Source: Spirochaetaceae bacterium
GTDB taxonomy: Bacteria; Spirochaetota; Spirochaetia; SZUA-6; Bin103
Assembly: GCA_026710565.1 (NCBI GenBank)
Contig: JAPOQV010000197.1
Location: 1-18,553, forward strand
Length of the DNA: 18,553 bases
Direction: 5' to 3'
Part shown: positions 5,495 to 13,800 of the stretch, one piece after another
Layout: every line of letters starts with the position of its first letter
How positions within the stretch are numbered: the first letter of the stretch is position 1
Notes under the pieces: generated by a model
The model's input: only the letters and a program-made list of their open reading frames with translations
Databases searched by the model: none
What the model was told of the DNA's origin: nothing
Program-made: the position numbers and the translations under genes

Positions 5495-8017
5495 TCACAG
5501 CAGGTCCCTGGCGCCCACCGGAACCTCGTCCGTTCCATACACGCTGTTGGAATAGGACCAGTGGTTGTCGGAGCCGCCGAGCGCGTTGGCGGCGTCGATC
5601 GGAAACACCGATTCCAGGTTCGACTCGCGGAGGAACCTGCCGGCCAGGCGGGCGTTCGCCCACAGCGGCACCAGCCACCGATAGTGGTTTGCGGCGGCGA
5701 AGATCTCCGATTCGTAGATCTCGATACCGTCCACGCCGGCGGCAATCAGGCCGATCGCCCTGCGCACCGCAGCCGCCGGGCTGCCGGCGACGCCGCCGAT
5801 GTCGAGCACGCCCGTGCTGCCGTTCACCCCGCCGAGAACGCGCACCCCGTGCTCGCGGCCGAGCTCGACGTAGGGCCGGATGTCCTGGCTCCCGTGCGTG
5901 AAGGCGTCGTGCAGGGGATCCATCTGCAACTCGTCGACCAGGCCCTCGGCCACCCAGCGCTCCACGTCCATACCCTCGGCGATGTTGAAGAACAGCTCTT
6001 CGCACGGCACCCGCGCCGCGACCGGGGGCCCGCCGCCCGGCCGGCCGTCGAGCTCCCGGCGGAGCTCGCGAAGCAGCTCGGTCAACCCCCGGCAGCGCCA
6101 GCGCAGCCATCGCTCGAACGGCTCGCCATCCGTGTAGTCCAGCGTCCTCGGATCCACGCCGGCGACACGCCGGTACTCGGCCACCATCGCCGGGTTGTAG
6201 CCCGCCATCGGCGGCGGGCGGCCGGAGCCGCGCGGCCGGGCGACCCGGGCCCGGCCCCCCCCCCCCAGGATGCCCAGCCGCTCGCGGCGAGCCTCGGGAA
6301 AGAAGAACTCCACGCGGCTCACGTCCGGCTGGTCCGAGTGCTTGGGGTAGCGCTTGACCTCCGGGTGCTGCCGGGCCCATGACGAGGTCAGCGCGCCACC
6401 GTAGGAGCTCGGCGAGTAGTGGCGGTTCATCGTCAGCCACGCGTCGATCCGCAGCCCGTGGTGCTTCCGCCGTGACAGCACGTATCCGAACGTGTCGTGA
6501 TCGCGGACCATGCGGCTCCACGCGGCGAAGTGCGGGCAGTCGGCGAGGATCTGGTCGGTCAGCGGCACCCCGGGGAACAGGTCCGCCTGCGGCAGGCGCG
6601 AGTGGTACAGCAGGCACGAGCGGCCGATCGCCCAGCTCAGGCTGGTCATGCCGACCTCGCGCTGCCCGGCGAGGATCATCTCGATCTGATCGAGCTCCGT
6701 CCTGGAGTGCTCGTCGAAGTAGTCCCACCAGTCGGCGATGCCGCGCAGCTCGATGGGAAGGCGTGTGGTCTGATCGAGGAAGGAGCGCGCCGACGCCTCG
6801 GTGACCGGGATCGCGCGCAGCGCCCGAATGCCGGCCCGCGGCAGGTTCTCCGCGCGTAGCTCGATCGGCTCGCCCGAGAACTCCCGCACGCATACGAACA
6901 CGGGCCCGAACTCCGGGCCCAGCGCCAGCATGCTGGAGGCGGGTGCGCTGCCGTCGCGCTCGCCCTGCATGAGGCGGATCAGTCCGTCGCCCGCCTGCAC
7001 GTAGAGCCGGCCCACCGGCTGCACGAACACCGCGTACCAGCCCTGCAGCCCCAGTTGAAGCGTGACCGAGCTCCCCTTCTCTCCGCTGATCAGGGACGAA
7101 TCCGCACCCGTACCCTCGACACGCCACGAGCCCCCCACGTCCGCCCGCTCCCAGTCGTCGATCTCCGCCGCCGCGCGGCCCCGGTCCCGCCGAAGACGAA
7201 ACGGAGCCAGTGGTGACACCAGCACCCCGTCGGGGTCGGCCGGCGGGCGCCGGTACCGCAGCCGCGGACCCTGCGCGTAGCGCCGGCCTTCCAGCTCCGG
7301 CAGCAACTCGAACCAGTACGTACCCGGCTCCCACGCGGACACGTCGACCTCGCGAGCCGCCCACTCAGGGCCGATGACCAGCGTGCCGGGATCCACGCTG
7401 CGCGGCGCCCCGCGGCGATGCACGGCGAGCCGTGCCCGCAGCTCGTCCACGCCGGCCAGCCCGGGCCGCAGCCGGTACCGCAGCTCGACGCTGTCCCGGT
7501 CGAGCAGAACCCGCGGCCCCAGACGCAGATCGACCGCCGGCTGCATCGACCTGCTCATCTCCGAGAACGGATTCCAGTGCAAGCCCGGCGGCACCCAACC
7601 CGTGTCGTACACGACCCGTTCGTGGTCCCCGAGTCGAACCCATTCGGCGTGCTCGTCGCCGCTGCAGCACTGGTACAGCTCCCAGCGGGTGAGCACGTCG
7701 CCCGTGCCGAGATCGTGCACGGCGATCGTGAACCGGTAGCCCCTGCGGTAGCAGACGCCCGCCTCGAACTCGTAGGCGGCCGGCACCAGCAACGGCCCCA
7801 GATCCAGCTCCACCCTGCCACCGCTCGGCAATCGCCCGCTCCGCGTGAAGGTTCGCCGGTCGGGAGCCATCGCTCTCATCCGCACCTGCGCGTGCGGCGC
7901 CTCGCGCGCGGCTCGTACCCCCAGCGTGTTTCGCTGTCCCGGGTAGAACGGCAACGGAGCGTCGGCCCGCTCGGCCGCACTCCCGTTGAGGCTGACGCTG
8001 AAGGGCCCGTCATCCAT
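5495..8017 (-). CDS. Large protein with putative TIM-barrel (glycosidase-like) C-terminal half
   Basis: 840 residues, no signal peptide and no membrane segment, so probably cytoplasmic. Residues 1-415 are beta-rich with repeated short strands and Trp/Tyr-rich turns, resembling stacked accessory beta-sandwich domains. From about 420 the sequence looks like a barrel of glycoside-hydrolase type: WWDYFDEH, GLRIDAWLTMNRHYSP, VEFFFPEARRERL, PPMAGYNPAMVAEYRRVAGVDP and DGIEIYESEIFAA. I cannot name the family or the substrate. The start at 8017 (MDDGPF) is chosen because a longer reading frame to 8242 would overlap most of the VapC C-terminus; the ribosome site is weak. A G12 tract (6255-6266) interrupts a normally conserved stretch near residue 585. 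It is 32 nt downstream of vapC on the same strand. Confidence 0.7.
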   Translation of the reverse strand: MDDGPFSVSLNGSAAERADAPLPFYPGQRNTLGVRAAREAPHAQVRMRAMAPDRRTFTRSGRLPSGGRVELDLGPLLVPAAYEFEAGVCYRRGYRFTIAVHDLGTGDVLTRWELYQCCSGDEHAEWVRLGDHERVVYDTGWVPPGLHWNPFSEMSRSMQPAVDLRLGPRVLLDRDSVELRYRLRPGLAGVDELRARLAVHRRGAPRSVDPGTLVIGPEWAAREVDVSAWEPGTYWFELLPELEGRRYAQGPRLRYRRPPADPDGVLVSPLAPFRLRRDRGRAAAEIDDWERADVGGSWRVEGTGADSSLISGEKGSSVTLQLGLQGWYAVFVQPVGRLYVQAGDGLIRLMQGERDGSAPASSMLALGPEFGPVFVCVREFSGEPIELRAENLPRAGIRALRAIPVTEASARSFLDQTTRLPIELRGIADWWDYFDEHSRTELDQIEMILAGQREVGMTSLSWAIGRSCLLYHSRLPQADLFPGVPLTDQILADCPHFAAWSRMVRDHDTFGYVLSRRKHHGLRIDAWLTMNRHYSPSSYGGALTSSWARQHPEVKRYPKHSDQPDVSRVEFFFPEARRERLGILGGGGRARVARPRGSGRPPPMAGYNPAMVAEYRRVAGVDPRTLDYTDGEPFERWLRWRCRGLTELLRELRRELDGRPGGGPPVAARVPCEELFFNIAEGMDVERWVAEGLVDELQMDPLHDAFTHGSQDIRPYVELGREHGVRVLGGVNGSTGVLDIGGVAGSPAAAVRRAIGLIAAGVDGIEIYESEIFAAANHYRWLVPLWANARLAGRFLRESNLESVFPIDAANALGGSDNHWSYSNSVYGTDEVPVGARDLL

Positions 8018-8049
8018 GCGGGAGCCCACTTCACCCGTCACTGCAGACG

Positions 8050-8493
8050 CTATCCGGTGAGCTCGACGACCCGCAGTCCCGACATGCGGGCCGCCGCGAG
8101 CTGGCGCCCGTCGAACGACACCATTCCGGTGGCCATTTGCGTGAGCGCTGCAGCGATGTGGATCATGTCGATCGTGCGGACACCCACCGTGGCGGCCGTA
8201 ACGGCCGACAGACGCTCGGCTTCGTCGTGGATCACCCCCCAATCGACGTCATGCCGGACAAGTCGGCGGTCAGCGAAGTCCGCGGCAATCATGCCCAGCG
8301 ATGCTGCCAACTGCCCGTCGTCGATCTCATCGCGGAACCGCTTCAGCCGCAGCGCGTTGCGTATCTCGAGCTCATGCAGGCGGTTGACCGCCACGGACTG
8401 GCGCCAGCGTGCGACGAAGCGCGTGACCTCATCGCTTCGATCCTCACGGACGTAGAGCTTCACGAGCACGCCGGAGTCGTAGTAGAGACTCAC
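8050..8493 (-). CDS. vapC: VapC-like PIN-domain ribonuclease toxin
   Basis: 147-residue PIN-domain RNase, the toxin of a type II toxin-antitoxin pair; VapC proteins cleave specific RNAs using Mg2+ held by acidic residues. Visible are the N-terminal D6 in YYDSGVLVKLY, E41/E43 in ELEIRNAL, D109 in RTIDMIHIAAA and D128 in VSFDGRQ, the usual quartet in the usual order, so the enzyme looks intact. The start is GTG at 8493, which overlaps the antitoxin stop by 4 nt (GTGA). That is the normal translational coupling of such pairs and is better than a longer start at 8523, which would lie inside the antitoxin. The Phd-type antitoxin lies immediately upstream. Confidence 0.9.
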   Translation of the reverse strand: MSLYYDSGVLVKLYVREDRSDEVTRFVARWRQSVAVNRLHELEIRNALRLKRFRDEIDDGQLAASLGMIAADFADRRLVRHDVDWGVIHDEAERLSAVTAATVGVRTIDMIHIAAALTQMATGMVSFDGRQLAAARMSGLRVVELTG

Positions 8494-8744
8494 CGTTCCC
8501 CGCGGCCTTCGGCGATGATCCATGCTGCGGAGGTCCCACTGACGAGCGCCGGATAGGCCGACTGCAGACGCCGCTCGACGTCACTCCAGTCGCACGGCTG
8601 ACTCTCCGACGGAAGCGGCACGATGCGCGCGACCGGCCGGCCGCGCCGGAGCACCTCGATCTCCTCGCCCCGCTCCACCTCCGCAAGCACCGCGGCAAGG
8701 TGATGTTGCACGTGGCGGACACTGTGTGACCTCACGTTAGACAT
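8490..8744 (-). CDS. Phd/YefM-family type II antitoxin
   Basis: 84 residues. The N-terminal half, HVQHHLAAVLAEVERGEEIEV followed by LRRGRPVARIVPL (residues 11-44), is the Phd/YefM DNA-binding fold: a helix that lines up at the dimer interface, then the GxPVARIVP strand. The C-terminal part (WSDVERRL, about 53-60) would wrap around and inhibit the PIN toxin. Such antitoxins repress their own operon. An inverted repeat GTTAG-N9-CTAAC overlaps the start codon (8736-8754) and is a candidate operator. The gene is coupled to vapC by a 4-nt overlap. The ribosome site is modest (AGGCAAG). Confidence 0.88.
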   Translation of the reverse strand: MSNVRSHSVRHVQHHLAAVLAEVERGEEIEVLRRGRPVARIVPLPSESQPCDWSDVERRLQSAYPALVSGTSAAWIIAEGRGER

Positions 8745-8754
8745 CTTGCCTAAC
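8736..8754. promoter_or_regulatory. Candidate toxin-antitoxin operator over the antitoxin start
   Basis: Inverted repeat GTTAG-N9-CTAAC (19 bases) spanning the ATG of the Phd-type antitoxin. Phd/YefM proteins bind short palindromes near their own start, so autoregulation here fits the family. The 5-base arms are short enough that chance cannot be excluded. Confidence 0.35.
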
Positions 8755-8789
8755 TCACGCCGTGTCCGTCAACCAACCGGCCAGTCCGC

Positions 8790-9566
8790 CTATCGCTTCG
8801 CGAAGAACCGGACGCCTGTCCCCGTGAGCGCCGCCAGCAGCGTCGCGAAGGCGAACGCGCCGATCTGGAGCACACCGTCGAGACCTCCCAAGGCGGCGAC
8901 CGCGACGGCCGTTGCCACGAGCATCCGCACCCACTGCTCCACCTGCCAGCCGGTTCCGGCATCGGTACCGCCCTCTACCGACAGGCGACTACCCCCGAAC
9001 AGGGCGCCCCGACTCCACGGCGCCCCTACCGAGGGCAGGATGACGCGGTCCGCACCCCACCATCCCGCGGTCTTCCAGGCGACCATGACACCGAGACCGA
9101 CGATCCCGAGGACGGGGTTGGTGCTGGCGGTACCGGCCAGCATGAAGCTCCAGTTCATCAAGACGCCGAAGAGGGCGGCGATCCCCGAGAATGCGCCCAC
9201 GATGAGCGCGACGCCGACGAGTACCTCGCCATAGGCGATCAGCACCCCGAAGACACCATGCAGCTCGTTCCGCAGCAGAAACTCAAGAAACTCCCGGTAC
9301 CAGTCGTAGGCAATCGGCGGGCGGCCCTGCTCCGGGATGGCCACGACTCGCTCCCAAAATCCCTTTACCGCCATGCCACCACCTGTCCAGGCATCTTCGC
9401 GGGTCTTGTGCCATCCCGCCTCAACCCAGCGCACGCCAAGCCAGACACGCACCATGAGCCAAAGCCAGGCCCAGTTGGTGCTGCCGAAGAGCGCGTTGAC
9501 CCAGCGCGGGTTGTCCAGCACGGCTGATCGCGTGCGTCCTTCTCCGGACGGTTGTCGATCCCTCAT
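8790..9566 (-). CDS. DoxX family membrane protein
   Basis: 258-residue integral membrane protein of the DoxX/DoxD type. Family members include the small subunit of thiosulfate:quinone oxidoreductase, but most are of unknown role. Hydrophobic segments lie at about 32-55 (WAWLWLMVRVWLGVRWVEAGWHK), 105-130, 133-160 (GVLMNWSFMLAGTASTNP) and 215-250. The family landmarks RWVEAGWHK, GGMAVKGFW, IAYDWYREFLEFLL and MNWSFMLAGTASTNP are all present. The start at 9566 is supported by GAGGAGGG about 7 nt upstream. An open frame extends upstream in register to 9827, but that part belongs to a different, broken antitoxin gene. It is upstream of and co-directional with the Phd-vapC pair (45-nt gap). Confidence 0.88.
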   Translation of the reverse strand: MRDRQPSGEGRTRSAVLDNPRWVNALFGSTNWAWLWLMVRVWLGVRWVEAGWHKTREDAWTGGGMAVKGFWERVVAIPEQGRPPIAYDWYREFLEFLLRNELHGVFGVLIAYGEVLVGVALIVGAFSGIAALFGVLMNWSFMLAGTASTNPVLGIVGLGVMVAWKTAGWWGADRVILPSVGAPWSRGALFGGSRLSVEGGTDAGTGWQVEQWVRMLVATAVAVAALGGLDGVLQIGAFAFATLLAALTGTGVRFFAKR

Positions 9567-9605
9567 CGCCGAACCCTCCTCATCGCGCGTATGACGAATG
9601 GATCG

Positions 9606-9631
9606 CCATGGCGCGTGACGCCGCGCCATGG
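9606..9631. repeat. Perfect inverted repeat (10-bp stem, 6-nt loop)
   Basis: CCATGGCGCG (9606-9615) and CGCGCCATGG (9622-9631) are exact reverse complements separated by TGACGC. The structure lies in the leader of the DoxX gene, 40 nt before its start, between it and the antitoxin remnant. No T-run follows on either strand, so a classical intrinsic terminator is unlikely. An operator or an mRNA leader hairpin is possible. Confidence 0.7.
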
Positions 9632-9699
9632 GCGGAGTCCGCTTCGACAATTGAAAGATAATGGGGGGTTCCCGGTCGGGAAAAGATGCACAAAGGTCC

Positions 9700-9812
9700 C
9701 GGCAGGGTTTCGCCTCGACGCGGGTCGTCCGAAGCGTTCGCTTCCCGGCCCGGTACTCCTTGACTTCGCGGAGGCCCTGAAGGACCTCAGCAGCGATATC
9801 GCGTTCGGCCAT
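9700..9812 (-). pseudogene. Truncated HigA-like antitoxin, N-terminal fragment
   Basis: From ATG 9812, preceded by GGAGGAAG, the minus strand reads MAERDIAAEVLQGLREVKEY followed by RAGKRTLRTTRVEAKP. This is the characteristic N-terminal helix and linker of HigA/MqsA-type helix-turn-helix antitoxins (pattern D-I--EIL-GL-EIK-(Y/F)--G---L-T). After about 36 residues the similarity stops, and the Xre-type DNA-binding domain of about 60 residues is absent. The frame stays open and enters the DoxX gene in register. No RelE/HigB-like toxin is recognisable upstream, where the asparaginase gene begins on the other strand. This is a remnant of a lost type II toxin-antitoxin locus. Confidence 0.6.
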
Positions 9813-9889
9813 GCTGACTTCCTCCACGATATCCCGGCCGCGCTGGTGAGCGAACAGGCTATGGAGCCCATGCTACCGTCTCACGGCCG

Positions 9890-10855
9890 ATGATGGTCGT
9901 GAGCACCGCCAACGGGGCGGTCGGTATCCGGGATGCGATGGCGATCCTGCGCGACGGCGGATCGGCCCTCGACGCCGTCGAAGCAGGGACGCGCCGTGTC
10001 GAGCTGAACGCACGCGACCACACCGTCGGACTCGGCGGGCTGCCGAACATCACCGGCGAGGTGCGCCTGGACGCCAGCATCATGGACGGACGCACCCTGC
10101 GCGCCGGGGCCGTCGGCTCGGTGCGCGGCATCCTGCACGCGATCACCCTGGCGCGCCGCGTCATGGAGCGGAGCCCGCACGTGCTGCTGGTCGCGGACGG
10201 GGCCGAACGCTTCGCGCGCGAGATCGGCATGGACGAGCACGACCTGCTGACTGAGGAGGCCGCGTCACGCTGGCGGGAAGGGCTAGCGCACCGCCACCCC
10301 GACGTCGACCCCGACGGCATCGCCGGCCGCGAGCGGCTGCTGGATCTGGTGGGCGGCGCACGGGACTCCATGCGCGGCTGGGATCCCCCCGGTCCGGAGG
10401 AGCCACACGGTCCGAAGGCCCCGGCCGGCACGGTCAACTTCCTGGCCCTGGATCGCGCCGGCAACCTGGCCAGCGCGGTCAGCACCAGCGGCTATCCGTG
10501 GGGCTACCCCGGCCGCCTCGGCGACTCGCCGATCATCGGCGCGGGCGGCTACGCGGACAACCGCTGGGGCGCCGCGGCCTCGACCGGGACCGGCGAGGTC
10601 GTGCTGCGGACCCTCACCACCCGCAGCGTGGTGCTCTACCTGCGCACCGGCATGACGCTCGCCGATGCGATGACCACCGCGCTGGATGACCTCCGCGACC
10701 TCGACGATCCGCTGGCCGGGCACATCGCCGTGATCGCGTTGAGTCGCTCAGGCGAGCATGCCGGACACTCCTACCGCGAAGGCGAGCACTACCTGTACCT
10801 GGATGACGCCATGACCGAGCCGCAGACCGCCGACATGGTGCAGATGCGGCTCTGA
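9890..10855 (+). CDS. N4-(beta-N-acetylglucosaminyl)-L-asparaginase family protein (Ntn hydrolase)
   Basis: 321 residues of the asparaginase-2/aspartylglucosaminidase family, enzymes that cut the bond between GlcNAc and Asn, or isoaspartyl/asparagine amides, after autocleaving into alpha and beta chains. Visible are ALDAVEAG (26-33), DHTVGLGGLPN (43-53) and LDASIMDG (60-67). The predicted nucleophile is T181 in GTVNFLALD, where autoproteolysis would occur. Also present are SGYPWGYPGRLGDSPIIGAG (200-219) and STGTGE (231-236). The usual HDT before the nucleophile is AGT here, as in the variant with a GTINCLALD-type block. No signal peptide is evident, so it probably acts in the cytoplasm. ATG 9893 is an alternative start; no strong ribosome site is seen. 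It is followed after 32 nt by the first repeat-protein gene on the same strand. Confidence 0.9.
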   Translation: MMVVSTANGAVGIRDAMAILRDGGSALDAVEAGTRRVELNARDHTVGLGGLPNITGEVRLDASIMDGRTLRAGAVGSVRGILHAITLARRVMERSPHVLLVADGAERFAREIGMDEHDLLTEEAASRWREGLAHRHPDVDPDGIAGRERLLDLVGGARDSMRGWDPPGPEEPHGPKAPAGTVNFLALDRAGNLASAVSTSGYPWGYPGRLGDSPIIGAGGYADNRWGAAASTGTGEVVLRTLTTRSVVLYLRTGMTLADAMTTALDDLRDLDDPLAGHIAVIALSRSGEHAGHSYREGEHYLYLDDAMTEPQTADMVQMRL

Positions 10856-10887
10856 TTCCTACGAAGGGGCCGTGGTAACTTCGAGCG

Positions 10888-13800
10888 ATGCGTACGGTTT
10901 GGCATCGCCGCAACCTGATCGGTCTTTCCTGCCTGCTGGTGCTCGCGTCATGCGCGACGCCGCCGCCGAGCCCGGCGCCCGACGGCGTCGCGCCGGCAAT
11001 CGCCTCTATCGCCTTCGCCTCCTCCCCGGCGAACGGTGACACCTACGAGCTCGGGGAGGCGATCGAGGTAGTAGTCGAGTTCGACCCGGCGGTGGCTGTG
11101 ACCGGCCTTCCCCGGCTGAAGCTGAACATCGGGGCCGAGACGCGGCACGCGACCGACTCCACTTGGGTCAGTCAGCCTGTTCTGTCCTTCCCCTATGTTT
11201 CCGAGGATCTCCACCCTGCCCTGTACTTCCGCTACGAGGTGCAGGAGGGGGACCATGACGAGGACGGGATCAGCATCCCGGCCAACGCGTTCGCCCTCGA
11301 CGGCGCAACCATCAAGGGACCCGACGGCACCACCGACGCCGATCTGACGCACGCGGCGGTCGCCGCCGAGGACGGCCACAAGGTGGACGGCAGCATGGTC
11401 TCGCCGCCCGCGGTGAAGAGCATCTCCTTCGTTTCCTCCCCGGCGAGCGACGACACCTACGAACTCGGAGAGACGATTCGGGTGCTCGTTCAGTTCGACC
11501 GAGCCACGACGGCAAACGGCAGGGTCCAGATGACGCTGAGCATCGGCGAGGAGACGCGGCAGGCGACCTCTTACGCACGGGGCAACTCCCCGTTTCTCTA
11601 TTTCGACTACACCGTGCAGGCGGGGGACCGTGCCGGGGACGGCATCAGCATCCCGGCCAACGCCCTCACCCTCGACGGCGCAACCATCACGGGACCCGAC
11701 GGCACCACCGACGCGGACTTGGCGCACGAGACGGTTGTCCCCGAGGACGGCCACAAGGTGGACGCCAGCCTGATCTCGCCGCCGGCGGTGAAGAGCATCT
11801 CCTTCGTTTCCTCCCCGACCAGAGGTGATACCTACGAACGCGGAGAGAAGATTTGGGTGCTCGTCCTGTTCGACAGAGCCGTGACAGTAACGGGCAGGGC
11901 TCGGGTGCCGCTGAGCATCGGCGAGGAGACGCGGCAGGCGACCTCTTCGGGCTGGGACACGGACCCTTCTCCTATTCTGTTCGCCGAGTACATCGTGCAG
12001 GAGGGGGACCGCGACGAGGACGGCATCAGCATTGAGGCCGACGCGCTGACCCTCAACGGCGAAACGATCAAGGGATCCGACGGCACCACCGACGCTGACC
12101 TGACTCACGCGGCGGTGGCCGCCGACGGCGGCAGGAAGGTGGACGGCAGCCTGACCTCGCCGCCGGCGGTCACACGGATCTCCTTCATGTCCTTCCGAGG
12201 GGGGGATGACACCTATGAGCTCGGGGAAACCGTTGAGGTGATGGTCGAGTTCGACAAACCGGTGACGGTGACCGGCACGCCCCAGGTGGCACTGACCATC
12301 GGGGACCAGGTTCGGCACGCGACCTACTCCACTTCGTGGCGGGACGACCGGGACGCGCACTTCGAATACACGGTGCAGGAAGGTGACCACGACGAGGACG
12401 GAATCAGCATCCCGGCCAACGCGCTGCTCCTCAACGGCGGAACCATCACGGCCGCCGACGGCACGGCCGATGCTGACCTGACGCACGAGGCCGTAACCCC
12501 GGAGCGTGACAGGAAGGTGGACGGCATCAGCGATGTCACGCCACCGCGGGTGAGGGCCATCTACTTCGACTCCTCGCCGGCACAGGGTGACACCTACGGA
12601 CTGGGCGAGACGATCGAGGTGGAAGTCGAGTTCGACGGCGTGGTGAAAGCAACCGGGGAGCCCCGGTTAGCGCTGACCATCGGGACGCGGACGCGGCACG
12701 CGACCAAGTCCGGATGGAGCAGCCACTCCCTGCGCTTCGAATACACCGTGCAGGAGGGGGACCGAAACGGGGACGGCATCAGCATCCCCGCCAACGCGCT
12801 TTCGCTCAACGGCGGGACCATCACGGCTCCGGATGGCGCAACGGAGGCTGTGCTGACGCACGAGGCGGTGGCCCCGGAGAGCAGCAGCAAGGTGGACGGC
12901 AGCGATGGCACGCCACCGCGGGTGAGGGCTATCCGCTTCGGCTACTCCCCACCAGCGCGGGGTGACACCTACGAACTGGGCGAGACGATCGAGGTGGAGG
13001 TCGAGTTCGACAGAGCGGTGACGGCCAGCGGCGAGCCCCAGGTAGCGCTGACCATCGGGGCCGAGACGCGCCACGCGGCGTTTGGCGGATGGGGCAGAGA
13101 AACCCTGTACTTCGACTACACCGTGCAGGCAGGGGACCGTGATGTGGACGGCATCAGCATCCGGGCCAACGCCCTGGTGCTGCGCGGCGGAACCATCAAG
13201 GCCGCCGACGGCAGGACCGACGCAGACCTGACGCACCCGGCGATTGCCGACGACGGCAGCCGGAAGGTGAACGCCAGTCTGGTCTCGCCGCCGACGGTGA
13301 GCCACATCTCCTTCATCTCGTTCATGGGGAGCGATGACACCTACGAACTCGGGGAGACCGTTGAGGTGGTCGTCGAGTTCGACAAGGTAGTGACGGTGAC
13401 CGGCAGGCCCCAGGTGGCACTGACCATCGGGGATCAGGTTCGGCACGCGACCTACTCCATGTTGTGGGGGGACAACCGCTATGCGGACTTCAGCTACGTG
13501 GTGCAGAAGGGTGACTGGGACGACGACGGAATCAGCATCGCGGCCAACTCGCTGCTCCTCAACGGCGGAACCATCAAGTCCGCGGACGGCTCGATCGACG
13601 CTGACCTGACGCACGCGGCGGTACCCCCCGATCGTGACACGAAAGTGGACGGCCTCAGCGATGTCACCCCACCGCGGGTGAAGGCTATTCGCTTCGACTC
13701 CTCCCCAGCGCGGGGCGACACCTACGAACTGGGCGAGACGGTTGAGGTGGTCGTCGAGTTCGACGGAGCGATAGAGACAACCGGGGAGCCTCAGCTCGCG

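Noticed and set aside
5394..7364. 656-codon minus-strand open frame overlapping the TIM-barrel gene
   Set aside because: Low-complexity Arg/Gly/Ala composition typical of an out-of-frame reading of GC-rich DNA; the 840-residue frame has strand/helix patterning and a proper start.
8018..8242. N-terminal extension of the TIM-barrel protein to 8242
   Set aside because: It would lie almost wholly inside vapC in another frame and is His/Arg/Gly-rich; MDDGPF at 8017 begins sensible protein.
9564..9827. A deliberate antitoxin-DoxX fusion protein
   Set aside because: DoxX has its own strong GAGGAGGG site, and the stretch between the antitoxin motif and DoxX has no domain-like sequence.
10948..12486. 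Several antisense frames of about 300-510 codons across the repeat genes
   Set aside because: They mirror the repeated coding strand and its codon bias; the sense frame has signal peptides and conserved units throughout.
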